Source of the DNA: Nitrospira sp. CG24D
Lineage (GTDB): Bacteria > Nitrospirota > Nitrospiria > Nitrospirales > Nitrospiraceae
DNA length: 64,000 nt
Assembly: GCA_002869855.2 (NCBI GenBank)
Contig: NEWQ02000009.1
Location: 117,240-181,239 of the forward strand
Direction: 5' to 3'
Under the pieces are notes generated by a model. That model saw only the letters and a list, made by a program, of their open reading frames with translations. It was not told the origin of the DNA and made no database searches. A program made the position numbers and the translations under genes. Of the stretch, positions 21,892 to 30,806 are shown piece after piece; the stretch's first letter is position 1; each line of letters begins with the position of its first letter.

Positions 21892-22718
21892 TGAGTCACG
21901 AAGTCCAAATCGGTTCGTTCAAAGTCGGAGCGGGAAACCGCCCCTTCCTGATCGCCGGTCCTTGTGTCATCGAGAGCGAACAGCTGGTGCTGGATACGGC
22001 CGGGAAAATTGCAGAGATCACCAGGTCGCTCGGTATCCCCTATGTTTTCAAGTCATCATTCGACAAGGCCAACCGGACCTCTATCAAGTCGTACCGTGGC
22101 CCCGGCATCGAGAATGGCTTGGCGGTCTTGAAGAAGGTGAAGGAACAGCTGGGGCTTCCCGTGCTAACCGACGTGCATACAGAAGAACAGGCGACGGAAG
22201 CGGGGAAAGTGGTTGATGTCTTGCAGATCCCGGCGTTTCTCTGTCGTCAGACTGATTTGCTCATCGCCGCGGCCAAGACGGGCAAAGTCGTCAATGTGAA
22301 GAAGGGGCAATTCCTGTCACCGCCTGAAATGGCCAACGCCGTTAAGAAGGTAGAAGAATGCGGAAGCCAGCGCATCGTGCTCACGGAGCGGGGATCGTCG
22401 TTCGGCTATAACAATCTCGTTGTCGATATGCGCTCTTTCCCCATTATGCGGAGCTTTGGCTATCCCGTCGTGTTCGACGCGACCCATAGCGTGCAGTTAC
22501 CTGGCGGCGCCGGCACCAAGTCCAGCGGCCAGCGTGAGTTCGTCGAGCCGTTGGCTTGCGCGGCGGCCGGTGCCGGTGTAGACGGATTCTTCATGGAAGT
22601 GCATCCCAATCCGGATGAGGCGTTGTCGGACGGTCCGAATATGGTACCGCTGCATCAACTGAAATCTTTGCTTGAACGGGTGATGCGGATATGCGACGCA
22701 GCCAAACCACGAAGCTAA
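21891..22718 (+). CDS. kdsA: 3-deoxy-8-phosphooctulonate synthase
   Basis: The 275-residue enzyme condenses arabinose 5-phosphate with phosphoenolpyruvate to Kdo 8-phosphate. Family motifs include [27 protein letters not shown] and [11 protein letters not shown]. The sequence is complete, and its end overlaps the kdsD start by 28 bases in another frame. It forms one transcript with rfaE1, kdsB and pyrG. Confidence 0.97.
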   Translation: MSHEVQIGSFKVGAGNRPFLIAGPCVIESEQLVLDTAGKIAEITRSLGIPYVFKSSFDKANRTSIKSYRGPGIENGLAVLKKVKEQLGLPVLTDVHTEEQATEAGKVVDVLQIPAFLCRQTDLLIAAAKTGKVVNVKKGQFLSPPEMANAVKKVEECGSQRIVLTERGSSFGYNNLVVDMRSFPIMRSFGYPVVFDATHSVQLPGGAGTKSSGQREFVEPLACAAAGAGVDGFFMEVHPNPDEALSDGPNMVPLHQLKSLLERVMRICDAAKPRS

Positions 22719-23737
22719 AGCCAAAGCCAAAGCCAAAGCCAAAAAGTTCCCCTGCGCCCAAAGGTGTGAAGAGCCTGGGGAGTCTGGGTGACGGGAAGCG
22801 TGTGCTGGAGATCGAAGCGCGCGCGGTGCAGGCGCTCGTCGATCGGATGGACAGGAAGTTCGAAAAGGCCGTGGATCTGCTGGCTCAGTGCAAAGGCAAG
22901 GTCGTGGTCTCTGGGATGGGCAAATCCGGGCTGATCGGACAGAAGATTGCCGCGACATTGGCCAGCACCGGCACGTCCTCGTTTTTTCTTCATCCTGCAG
23001 AAGGCGTGCATGGCGACTTGGGTATGTTGGCGCGACGCGACGCGTTGATTGCCATTTCCAATAGCGGCGAGACGGCGGAGTTACTGCAAATCCTTCCGTA
23101 TGTCGAGCGCATGGGGATTCCGGTCATTGGGCTCACGGGCCGCATGAGTTCAACTCTTGCCAAGCAGAGTGATGTGGCGCTGGACGTCTCAGTATCGGAG
23201 GAGGCCTGCCCCATGGGGCTTGCGCCGACGGCCAGTACGACAGCGACTTTGGCGTTGGGCGATGCGCTGGCCGTGGCACTGTTGCAGAAGCGCGGGTTCA
23301 AAGAAGAAGATTTTGCGCAGTTCCATCCGGGGGGTACGCTCGGGCGACGGTTGCTGGTGCGGGTGAAGGATCTCATGCATGCGGGGGCCGATTTGCCGCA
23401 AGTCACTGAGTCTGTGCCTGGCACGACAGCGATGTTGGAAATGACCGCGAAGAAGCTCGGGATGACCACGGTCGTTGATCAAGCGGGGAAGCTGGCCGGG
23501 ATCATCACCGACGGAGACTTGCGGCGGTTTATTCAGGGCGGCGGAGACTTCACGAAGGCGACGGCGAGCGCGCTCGCGTCGAGACATCCCCGGACAATCG
23601 GGCCCGATGATCTGGCCGCCAAAGCGGTCGAAATGATGGAGCGGTTTTCCATTACGACGCTCGTGGTGATCGAAGGCGATCGGAACATCCGCGGGGTCAT
23701 TCATTTGCATGATCTTTTGAAGAGCGGCATCGTATAA
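22691..23737 (+). CDS. kdsD: arabinose-5-phosphate isomerase (KpsF/GutQ type)
   Basis: The 348-residue protein converts ribulose 5-phosphate to arabinose 5-phosphate for KdsA. A SIS domain ([17 protein letters not shown], then HGDLGM and [11 protein letters not shown]) is followed by two CBS domains (about residues 230-348). The N-terminus carries a Lys-Pro run (KPKPKPKPK) encoded by AAAGCC repeats, which is not part of the usual fold. KdsC phosphatase does not follow; a palindromic repeat begins at the stop codon. Confidence 0.95.
   Translation: MRRSQTTKLKPKPKPKPKSSPAPKGVKSLGSLGDGKRVLEIEARAVQALVDRMDRKFEKAVDLLAQCKGKVVVSGMGKSGLIGQKIAATLASTGTSSFFLHPAEGVHGDLGMLARRDALIAISNSGETAELLQILPYVERMGIPVIGLTGRMSSTLAKQSDVALDVSVSEEACPMGLAPTASTTATLALGDALAVALLQKRGFKEEDFAQFHPGGTLGRRLLVRVKDLMHAGADLPQVTESVPGTTAMLEMTAKKLGMTTVVDQAGKLAGIITDGDLRRFIQGGGDFTKATASALASRHPRTIGPDDLAAKAVEMMERFSITTLVVIEGDRNIRGVIHLHDLLKSGIV
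22717..22743 (+). repeat. AAAGCC hexanucleotide tandem repeat
   Basis: Four tandem AAAGCC units followed by AAA lie at the start of kdsD and overlap the last base pair of the kdsA stop. Unit length is a multiple of three, so slippage would lengthen or shorten the Lys-Pro run without shifting the frame. Confidence 0.9.
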
Positions 23738-23861
23738 CAGAACGATGAAACTGCCGCCCTGCGTCGTTCTCGCGTCGCTCAGAGGCTCAACGTACTGAGC
23801 GAGTACGCCTTCGCCTCTTCGCTCGCTGCGGCCTTGCAGCGCGCCAGTTTGATCGTTCTGT
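23737..23861. repeat. dispersed palindromic repeat, copy C
   Basis: Inverted ends ACAGAACGATGAAACTG and CAGTTTGATCGTTCTGT flank the family core (CGTTCTCGCGTCGCTCAGAG, CTTCGCTCGCTGCGGCCTTG). The ends differ in sequence from other copies but remain matched to each other. It starts at the last base of the kdsD stop and ends 34 bases before pgsA, so it may act as a processing or stop signal. Confidence 0.85.
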
Positions 23862-23895
23862 GTTGAATTTTAGTTCCACCGAATAGGATGGCCTC

Positions 23896-24492
23896 ATGAA
23901 TCGCGTCTTAGCAGCGTGGCGGGAAATCGGACAGGATTCGTTGAATCTGCCCAACCTGCTCACGCTTACCCGCATCCTCTTGATTCCGGTGTTCGTCGTG
24001 TTGTTTGTCACGCCGGATCCGGATCGATCGCTCTTGGCTGCCATCGTGTTTGTCGTGGCTGCCGTGACGGATATGCTTGACGGTTATCTCGCGAGACGGT
24101 CGGGTCAGGTCACCAAGCTCGGAAAGTTGCTCGATCCTATTGCCGACAAGCTGTTGGTGTTGTCGGCGCTGATTCTGCTCGTGAACGTGGACCGGGTCAG
24201 TGCTCTGGTGGCCATTTTGATCATCGCTCGGGAATTGGGCGTGACCGGCATACGGGCGATCGCCGCCAGTGAGGGATTCATCATTGCCGCTGAGACGACG
24301 GGCAAGTACAAGATGGCCTTGCAGGTCGTGGCGATCGTCATGCTCATTCTCGAAGGAACCAGTCTGGCCGCGCTGGGCAATCTGCATCTGGCCGGTATCG
24401 TGACGCTCTATCTGTCGCTGGTGCTGGGCTATATTTCCGGCGGGCAATACGTGTGGAGTTTTTGGAAGCAGGTGGTAGCCAAAGGACTCTAA
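23896..24492 (+). CDS. pgsA: CDP-diacylglycerol-glycerol-3-phosphate 3-phosphatidyltransferase
   Basis: The 198-residue inner-membrane enzyme makes phosphatidylglycerol phosphate. The CDP-alcohol phosphotransferase motif is visible in DMLDGYLARRSGQVTKLGKL followed by LDPIADKLL, giving the D-G-A-R-G-D-D pattern. About five hydrophobic segments are present. The preceding AATAGGATG-type spacer has a weak ribosome site. PlsY follows, so both are phospholipid genes. Confidence 0.94.
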   Translation: MNRVLAAWREIGQDSLNLPNLLTLTRILLIPVFVVLFVTPDPDRSLLAAIVFVVAAVTDMLDGYLARRSGQVTKLGKLLDPIADKLLVLSALILLVNVDRVSALVAILIIARELGVTGIRAIAASEGFIIAAETTGKYKMALQVVAIVMLILEGTSLAALGNLHLAGIVTLYLSLVLGYISGGQYVWSFWKQVVAKGL

Positions 24493-24543
24493 TCTTATCC
24501 TGGCGTATAAGATACGCGCGCAGTTCCTAGTTATCCCACTCAC

Positions 24544-25149
24544 ATGGAAAACGAGTTGCTCTGGGTTCTTATGGCAATGGCCGGCTATCTGCTGGGGGCT
24601 ATTCCATTCGGCATCGTCGTGTCTAAAGCGATGGGATTGCCCGATCCGAGAACGGTCGGCAGCAAGAATGTCGGCTTCACCAATGTCTTGCGGGTCTCCG
24701 GCAAGAAAGCCGGCATCCTGACCTTGATCGGAGACATGGGCAAAGGCTGGGTCATGGGATTTGCGGCCACGCAGGTATTTCAGCAGGAGTGGATGATCTT
24801 GCTGGTTGCTCTGGCGCCGTTCTTGGGCCATCTCTTCTCGCCGTTTCTTGGATTCAAAGGGGGCAAGGGCGTGGCGACAGCGTTGGGCTCCGTCCTGGGC
24901 GTAGAGCCGGCGATCGGATTCCTTTTGCTCATAGCCTGGCTCGGCGCCGTCGCACTGTGGCGCTACTCGTCGGGCGGGGCGTTGACTGCATTCGGGCTCT
25001 TTCCGTTGATTGCCTCGTTGGCCAGACCAACCGTTGAATTCGTACTCTTCTCCGTGATCGTCAGTGGCCTCATTGTGCTGAAGCACAAGGGGAACATTGA
25101 ACGCCTCTGGAAGGGGACGGAGAGTAAGATCGGGCAGAAGAAAGTCTGA
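24544..25149 (+). CDS. plsY: acyl-phosphate:glycerol-3-phosphate acyltransferase
   Basis: The 201-residue integral membrane acyltransferase performs the first acylation of glycerol 3-phosphate. The three PlsY motifs are seen: GSKNVGFTNVLRVSGKK, FLGHLFSPFLGFKGGKGVAT, and the C-terminal KHKGNIERLWKG. About five membrane segments are predicted. It follows pgsA by 51 bases. Confidence 0.95.
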   Translation: MENELLWVLMAMAGYLLGAIPFGIVVSKAMGLPDPRTVGSKNVGFTNVLRVSGKKAGILTLIGDMGKGWVMGFAATQVFQQEWMILLVALAPFLGHLFSPFLGFKGGKGVATALGSVLGVEPAIGFLLLIAWLGAVALWRYSSGGALTAFGLFPLIASLARPTVEFVLFSVIVSGLIVLKHKGNIERLWKGTESKIGQKKV

Positions 25150-25166
25150 TCCAATCGAAGCTGAAA

Positions 25167-25195
25167 TTGACTCTCTTCCACCCCCTTCCTATAAT
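25167..25195 (+). promoter_or_regulatory. sigma70 promoter of the MutL-like cluster
   Basis: TTGACT (25167-25172), a 17-base spacer and a perfect TATAAT (25190-25195) lie 40 bases before the first ORF of the cluster. This marks a separate transcription unit from plsY. Confidence 0.85.
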
Positions 25196-25234
25196 GCCTC
25201 TCTATAACTGTTTTGACTGCCTTTCCACACACTT

Positions 25235-25606
25235 ATGGCTTCCTTCACCAAGGTTTCTCTGACGGAAAAATGGGCCCGGGTCCGTGCGGGGCTGTCCCAT
25301 GCGTTTTCAACTCGCGCTGAAGCTGAGACCTATACCATTGAAGACCTGGAGTTGCTGCAACGAATCGCCGATGCGGTGGTGCAGCGGCGGATGGCCGATC
25401 CGGCTATCGTGTTTCTGGACTCACTCGGGCCGATGAGTTTCCTTGGCAGTCAGGCCCTGCATTTCTTCGCACCCATTATCGAGCTCGCGTTCAGCGCTCA
25501 TGAAGTGTCGCAGGTCGCTGCGCTGCTTGAACGCCGGGATACGACCGTTCGTCTGATTGCGTTGATCGAGGCGGCATCAGCTCCTCAGGGAGCGGCGGCT
25601 CGATGA
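25235..25606 (+). CDS. small protein of unknown function
   Basis: The 123-residue protein is mostly helical, without signal peptide. A hydrophobic patch (GPMSFLGSQALHFFAPIIELAF, roughly residues 65-86) might contact membrane or a partner. I recognise no family. Its stop overlaps the start of the MutL-like gene by four bases, so the two are made together. It is the first gene behind the promoter at 25167. Confidence 0.75.
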   Translation: MASFTKVSLTEKWARVRAGLSHAFSTRAEAETYTIEDLELLQRIADAVVQRRMADPAIVFLDSLGPMSFLGSQALHFFAPIIELAFSAHEVSQVAALLERRDTTVRLIALIEAASAPQGAAAR

Positions 25607-27435
25607 GCGCGCCCACTCAGGTCTCTGAGAAGCCGAAGTTCGACCATCCGTTGAATGTCATTGTTGCCACGGACTGCGGCAGCACCACCACCAAAGCCAT
25701 CCTCATCGAAAAAGTCGGTGAGGAGTACCGCCAGACGTTTCGCGGCGAAGCGCCGACGACCGTCGAAGCCCCGTTCGAGGATGTGACGCGCGGGGTGCTC
25801 AACGCGATTGCCGAAATTGAAGAGCTGTCAGGCCGGAAGATTCTCGACGGCGAGAAGATCATCACCCCGTGCCGTGACGCGAAGACCGGCGTCGATATCT
25901 ATATCTCCACCAGCAGCGCGGGCGGCGGGTTGCAGATGATGGTGACGGGTGTCGTGCAAAACATGACGGGCGAGAGCGCGCAACGCTGCGCGCTCGGCGC
26001 CGGCGCGATTGTGATCGACGTATTGGCCTCGAACGATGGCCGGCTCCCTCATGAAAAGATCGAACGGATCCGCACGCTTCGTCCCGACATGATTCTGATG
26101 TCCGGAGGCACGGACGGCGGGGCGGTCACACACGTCGTGGAGATGGCAGAGTATGTTGCAGCGGCGGACCCCCGCCCGCGTTTCGGGAGTACGTATAAAT
26201 TGCCGCTCGTCTATGCCGGTAATAAAGAGGCGCGCGAGCAGGTTACGAAAACTCTGGGGCAAAAAACTGCGTTGGTGATTACTGAGAACATCAGGCCTGT
26301 GCTGGAGAGAGAAAACCTTGCACCGGCCAGACACAAGATTCACGATCTGTTTCTGGAACACGTCATGGCGCAGGCGCCTGGCTACAAGAATCTCATCGAG
26401 ATGGCTGGCGCGCCGATCATGCCGACGCCGGCGGCAGTCGGCCTCATCATGGAAACCATCGCCAAGCGGGAGCATCTGAATTTGATCGGTGTGGATATCG
26501 GCGGCGCGACGACCGACGTGTTTTCCGTCTTCGAAAGCGTCTTCAACCGGACGGTCAGCGCCAATCTCGGGATGTCCTACAGTATTTCCAACGTGCTGGC
26601 GGAGGCTGGGCTGGCGAACATCATGCGGTGGGTGCCGTTCAACATCGATGAACAGACGCTTCGCAATCGCATTAAGAATAAGATGGTTCGACCCACGACG
26701 ATTCCCCAAACCCTTGACGAATTGCAGATCGAGCAGGCGATTGCCCGCGAAGCCCTGCGGCTGGCGCTCATTCATCACAAATCGCTTGCGACCGGTCTGA
26801 AGGGTATTCAACAGGAGCGTACGATCTCCGACGTGTTCGAGCAGCAGACCTCCGGCAAGAGTCTCGTGGACATGCTGAAGCTGGATCTGATCGTCGGGAG
26901 CGGCGGGATCCTGTCACATGCCCCGCGCCGCATCCAGTCGATGCTCATGATGGTGGATGCCTATGAGCCGCTCGGGTTTACGATGCTCTCCGTAGACAGC
27001 ATCTTCATGATGCCGCATCTGGGCGTGCTCTCGACGATCAATGAAAAGGCGGCGACGGATGTCTTCGTGCGCGATTGCATGGTCTATCTCGGTACCTGTG
27101 TGGCGCCGATCGGGCAGCTGAAAGACGGCGAACGGTTGGCGGACTACGACATCACATTCCCCGACGGAAGCGTCGTCAAGGATCAGCTGAAGATGGGCGA
27201 GTTGCGACTGTTCCCGCTCGGGCTGAATCAGAAGGCCAAGTTGACGATGCAACCGGCAAAAACCGTGAATCTGGGGCAGGGCGCCGGTGTGCCGGTCAGC
27301 CGCGACGTGCAGGGCGGTGTCGTCGGCCTCCTGTTGGACGGTCGTGGCCGGCCGCTGCGGCTACCGGCCGATCAGCCGGCTCGCGTCGCGGCGCTGACGA
27401 AATGGTTCAAGGCAGTGGAATTGTATCCAGGATGA
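25603..27435 (+). CDS. MutL-like (glutamate mutase L) ASKHA-fold protein
   Basis: The 610-residue protein has the ATPase phosphate-binding start VIVATDCGSTTTKAILIEK, a second nucleotide motif LIGVDIGGATTDVFSVF and the middle block MILMSGGTDGGAVTHVVEMAE. These are the marks of the MutL family named after the gene beside B12-dependent glutamate mutase. Relatives are thought to be actin-like reactivating or assembly ATPases. No mutS or mutE mutase genes are nearby; instead it heads a row of membrane proteins. Function here is unknown, and the family name does not imply glutamate fermentation. Confidence 0.82.
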   Translation: MSAPTQVSEKPKFDHPLNVIVATDCGSTTTKAILIEKVGEEYRQTFRGEAPTTVEAPFEDVTRGVLNAIAEIEELSGRKILDGEKIITPCRDAKTGVDIYISTSSAGGGLQMMVTGVVQNMTGESAQRCALGAGAIVIDVLASNDGRLPHEKIERIRTLRPDMILMSGGTDGGAVTHVVEMAEYVAAADPRPRFGSTYKLPLVYAGNKEAREQVTKTLGQKTALVITENIRPVLERENLAPARHKIHDLFLEHVMAQAPGYKNLIEMAGAPIMPTPAAVGLIMETIAKREHLNLIGVDIGGATTDVFSVFESVFNRTVSANLGMSYSISNVLAEAGLANIMRWVPFNIDEQTLRNRIKNKMVRPTTIPQTLDELQIEQAIAREALRLALIHHKSLATGLKGIQQERTISDVFEQQTSGKSLVDMLKLDLIVGSGGILSHAPRRIQSMLMMVDAYEPLGFTMLSVDSIFMMPHLGVLSTINEKAATDVFVRDCMVYLGTCVAPIGQLKDGERLADYDITFPDGSVVKDQLKMGELRLFPLGLNQKAKLTMQPAKTVNLGQGAGVPVSRDVQGGVVGLLLDGRGRPLRLPADQPARVAALTKWFKAVELYPG

Positions 27436-27544
27436 GAGCAATCAGCGGTCAGCAATCAGCTCTCAGTGGGGGGAGCAGAAGGACAGTACGGCAGGAAGGT
27501 TTTTGCTGAAAGCTGTCGGCTGACAGCTAAAAGCTATCAAGATC
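27436..27544. repeat. spacer with short AGC/TCAGC-type repeats
   Basis: The spacer is built of related words such as CAATCAGC, GGTCAGC, CTCTCAG, AAAGCTGTCGGCTGACAGC and TAAAAGCTA, and can fold locally (GCTGTC-GGCTGACAGC). It resembles degenerate short-repeat filler seen between genes of many genomes. Confidence 0.5.
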
Positions 27545-28675
27545 ATGGCGCACTCATATACACCAGGACTCACAGTGACCGAACAGACAGTTGTGCGGAG
27601 GCGGCGGCAGTTGCCGTTGCCCGGCACGGTGCTGGTTGCGGTCGGTGATCGCGTGCAATCCAATCAGCCGGTGGCCAGAGCCGAGTTGCCTGGCAAGGTC
27701 TATCCGTTGAATCTGGCGAATCAACTGGGCGTCGCGCCGGATGAGATCAAAGAATATCTGATCAAGAAAGAGGGCGAGCCGGTCCTGAAGGATGAAATTC
27801 TGGCCGAGAACAAGCCGCTGATCAAATGGTTCAAGACGGAGATCAAGTCTCCGGTCACCGGCACGGTGGAATCGCTCTCGACCATCACGGGTCAGGTGTT
27901 GCTGCGTGAGCCGCCGCGCGTGCTGGAACTGCTGGCCTATGTGGACGGGATGGTCGTGGAGGTGCATCCCCGCCAGGGCGTCACGGTCGAGGTGCAGTGC
28001 AGTCTGGTCCAGGGGATCTTCGGCATCGGCGGCGAAACCTCCGGTGTTCTGGCGATTGCCGTTGCTAAGCCTGATGAACCTCTGACTCCGGCTCATGTGA
28101 AGGCCGATATGAAGGGAAAGATCGTCGTTGGTGGTTCGTTTCTTTCTGCGGAGACGATGGCCAAGGCGAAAGAAGTCGGCGTTGCCGGTTTGGTGGTCGG
28201 CGGGATTCACGATAAGGACCTCCGGGCCTTGCTGGGATACGATCTGGGCGTGGCGATTACCGGAACCGAGCAGGTGGGATTCACACTGATTCTTACAGAA
28301 GGGTTCGGCGCAATTCCGATGGCCCAGAAGACCTTTACGCTTCTCTCCACCCATACCGGGGAGAAGGCGACGATTTCAGGGGCCACGCAAATTCGCGCCG
28401 GTGTCATCCGGCCCGAGATCATCATCGCGAAGCCCGCCGGTGCGGTGCAGACCGGAGCAACGGCAGCACCGCAGCGCGAGGGCATCCGGATCGGCGACCC
28501 GGTTCGCATCATTCGCGATCCGCTGTTCGGCAAAATCGGAGAGGTCTCGGCGTTGCCCAGCGATCTACAGAAGATTCCCACAGAAAGTGATGCGCGTGTA
28601 CTGGAAGTACGATTCCCGGACGGTCAGGTTGCTGTCATACCGCGAACGAATATCGAAGTGATCGAAGGGGCATAG
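27545..28675 (+). CDS. lipoyl-like/KOW-type protein of unknown function
   Basis: The 376-residue protein has an N-terminal half resembling a biotinyl/lipoyl sandwich (LPGTVLVAVGDRVQSNQPVA, later KSPVTGTVESLSTITGQVL) but no lysine in a modification motif. A central domain contains GIFGIGGETSG and VVGGSFLS. The C-terminal segment IGDPVRIIRDPLFGKIGEVS looks like a KOW module. It is cytosolic by sequence. It follows the MutL-like gene and precedes four membrane proteins, so a role in the same unknown complex is likely. Confidence 0.75.
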   Translation: MAHSYTPGLTVTEQTVVRRRRQLPLPGTVLVAVGDRVQSNQPVARAELPGKVYPLNLANQLGVAPDEIKEYLIKKEGEPVLKDEILAENKPLIKWFKTEIKSPVTGTVESLSTITGQVLLREPPRVLELLAYVDGMVVEVHPRQGVTVEVQCSLVQGIFGIGGETSGVLAIAVAKPDEPLTPAHVKADMKGKIVVGGSFLSAETMAKAKEVGVAGLVVGGIHDKDLRALLGYDLGVAITGTEQVGFTLILTEGFGAIPMAQKTFTLLSTHTGEKATISGATQIRAGVIRPEIIIAKPAGAVQTGATAAPQREGIRIGDPVRIIRDPLFGKIGEVSALPSDLQKIPTESDARVLEVRFPDGQVAVIPRTNIEVIEGA

Positions 28676-28842
28676 CAGGATGCTGAAAAAGTCCGCCAAC
28701 TGCGTTCTCTGTAAAAAGGTGACGCGTGACGGGTGATGCGTGGGGGGCATGCGCTCACTCGCTGCGGCCTTGCTCGCGGAGCGGCGCGTCTCGGCGCGCC
28801 GGGGTTGGGAGGGTGAGAACCGCGAACTTTTTGAGCATCCTG
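28676..28842. repeat. dispersed palindromic repeat, copy D
   Basis: Ends CAGGATGCTGAAAAAGT and ACTTTTTGAGCATCCTG are inverted repeats. The core keeps CTCACTCGCTGCGGCCTTG, and the right half (GCGCGTCTCGGCGCGCCGGG, GGTGAGA) matches copy A. The middle is partly replaced by AAAAAGGTGACGCGTGACGG. It directly precedes the ribosome site of the next gene. Confidence 0.85.
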
Positions 28843-28859
28843 TGGAGATGAACGTCGTG

Positions 28860-30137
28860 ATGGGGCCAATGATCAGTAACAGAGGACGAAGATGGGACCT
28901 GTTCCGTCTGGTTATCTTTATCTACGCGTGTCTTGCCGGACTTGTTCCGTCTCTGGGATGGGCTGAAGGGATGTTGCTGAGGCCGGCGAACGTCCAGGCC
29001 TTCGACACCCCGAATGATGGAGGCGAAAGCCTCACGGTTAACTGGGCGCCGGGTCCTTTGGATAGCCCCGATGCCCGCTATCAGGTGTTGCTCGGCGATG
29101 CCGGTGCCACGGATGCGGCGTCATTGAAAGTCATCGCCGAGTTCCCGGCTCAGACTCGCCTGGTGAAGGACCTCAAGGGACCCTGGTGGACCAGGACGGC
29201 AGAACGCAACTGGCATCAGTTCGTGATTCGAAATGGAAAGGGTGTCGCACTGAAAGACGGGACTGCGTATACGGTGACCGTGGCAGTGCTCAAGGGAGAG
29301 GAACGAATGGTTGGGCCGCTCCTGCAAGCCGCGCCGACTCCGAACTGGTTTAATTGGAATTTGGTGAACAATCTCGTGTTGACGCTGATCTTCGGCGGCG
29401 TGGTGTTCTTTTCTATCGCGCAAGCCAAACGACGTGATATTTTCCTTCGCCGCATTCCCGGTCTCGATGCGGTGGACGAGGCGATCGGTCGGGCAACCGA
29501 ATTGGGTAAGCCGATTCTCTATCTGACCGGCGCGCATGATATGAGCGATCCCTCGACGATCGCGGCGGCCGTGATTCTCGGGCGAGTGGCAAAAAAGACG
29601 GCGGCGTATGAAACGGAGCTGCTCGTGCCGCATCGCGATCCCATTACAATGGCCGTCTGTCAGGAGATCACAAAACAAGCCTACCTGGAAGCGGGGAAGC
29701 CGGATCTGTTCAAAGAGGACTCCAATTTTTTCATTACGAGCGATCAGTTCAGTTATACGGCTGCGGTCGACGGCATCATGTTGCGCAAGCAGCCGGCGGC
29801 GAATTTCTTCATGGGGTCCTATTTTGCCGAGGCGCTGCTGCTGACGGAAACCGGCGCCAGCACCGGGGCCATTCAGATTGCGGGAACCGATTCGGACCAT
29901 CAGTTGCCCTTCTTCGTGACTACCTGTGACTACACGTTGATCGGGGAAGAGTTGTATGCCGCGAGTGCCTATTTGTCGCGGGAGCCGGTCCAGCTGGGGA
30001 CCTTGCGCGGGCAGGACATCGGGAAAGCGATGATCCTTTCGGTGATCGCGATCGGGATTCTATTGGCGACGCTCGGAGTCGCGACGCAGGCCGCCTGGCC
30101 ACAGTACTTTCTCGACTTTTTTAAGGACGTAAAATGA
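28860..30137 (+). CDS. DUF6754-like membrane protein with FN3-like domain
   Basis: From ATG 28860 the product has 425 residues (ATG 28848 or 28869 are alternatives; GGAG at 28844-28847). A signal sequence (about residues 13-33, ending LGWA) leads to a fibronectin-III-like periplasmic part (LRPANVQAFDTPNDGGESLTV), then a membrane helix (NLVLTLIFGGVVFFSIA), a cytosolic domain, and a C-terminal helix (MILSVIAIGILLATLG). I associate this plan with DUF6754, unknown function. It overlaps the next gene by four bases. Confidence 0.75.
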   Translation: MGPMISNRGRRWDLFRLVIFIYACLAGLVPSLGWAEGMLLRPANVQAFDTPNDGGESLTVNWAPGPLDSPDARYQVLLGDAGATDAASLKVIAEFPAQTRLVKDLKGPWWTRTAERNWHQFVIRNGKGVALKDGTAYTVTVAVLKGEERMVGPLLQAAPTPNWFNWNLVNNLVLTLIFGGVVFFSIAQAKRRDIFLRRIPGLDAVDEAIGRATELGKPILYLTGAHDMSDPSTIAAAVILGRVAKKTAAYETELLVPHRDPITMAVCQEITKQAYLEAGKPDLFKEDSNFFITSDQFSYTAAVDGIMLRKQPAANFFMGSYFAEALLLTETGASTGAIQIAGTDSDHQLPFFVTTCDYTLIGEELYAASAYLSREPVQLGTLRGQDIGKAMILSVIAIGILLATLGVATQAAWPQYFLDFFKDVK

Positions 30138-30784
30138 TTTTTCTGCGCCGACAGATGCCGCTGCTGATCACGATGATCACCGGGCTGATCTTTGCGGGAC
30201 AGTATTATGTGCCGCATCCCGCCTCCGAGCAGTTGCTCACCTCCGCCACGAAGTGGCTCCAGATCATCGGCGGCTTTGCGCTGGTGCTGGGTGTGACCAG
30301 TCTGTTTCAGGTTCATGCCGCCAAGATCCGCCGGAAAGAGGCCGGCTGGGGCTACAGTATGGTGCTCTACGCCGGCATGTTGGGCACGATGGCCGTCGGC
30401 TGGTGGGCCAACGGCAAGGAGAGTGTCGAAGGCGTCTCGACGGCATTCGGCTGGGTCTACAACTTCATGATGGTCCCGCTGCAAGGGACCATGTTTGCCA
30501 TCCTGGCGTTTTTCATCGCCTCGGCGGCCTATCGCTCGTTCCGTGCCAGAAGCCGGGAAGCTGCAGTGCTCCTGATCGCCGCGGTGATAGTCATGATGGG
30601 CCGCGTTCCATTGGGTGAATACCTCGTGCCGATTAGTGGTGATATTTCCCAGTGGATTCTGAATGTGCTGAACGCATCCGTGCGCCGGGCCATTTTGATC
30701 GGCGTCAGCCTGGGGGCCGTGGCCCTGTCTTTCAAGATCATCTTCGGTGTGGAACGGTCGTACCTGGGCGGGGGGAAAGAGTGA
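30134..30784 (+). CDS. multi-span membrane protein of unknown function
   Basis: The 216-residue protein has about five or six hydrophobic helices (for example LLITMITGLIFAGQYYV, IIGGFALVLGVTSLFQV, MVLYAGMLGTMAVGWW, VLLIAAVIVMMG, ILIGVSLGAVALSF). No catalytic motif is evident. ATG overlaps the DUF6754-like stop, and the next gene starts 22 bases after its end, so it belongs to one operon. Probably a partner subunit of the preceding membrane protein. Confidence 0.78.
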   Translation: MIFLRRQMPLLITMITGLIFAGQYYVPHPASEQLLTSATKWLQIIGGFALVLGVTSLFQVHAAKIRRKEAGWGYSMVLYAGMLGTMAVGWWANGKESVEGVSTAFGWVYNFMMVPLQGTMFAILAFFIASAAYRSFRARSREAAVLLIAAVIVMMGRVPLGEYLVPISGDISQWILNVLNASVRRAILIGVSLGAVALSFKIIFGVERSYLGGGKE

Positions 30785-30806
30785 TGGGGCAAGAGGTAGG
30801 GAGATC

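Noticed and set aside
25603..27435. Reading the MutL-like gene as DNA mismatch repair mutL
   Set aside because: The sequence has the ASKHA nucleotide motifs of the glutamate-mutase-linked MutL family, not the GHKL ATPase motifs of mismatch repair MutL.
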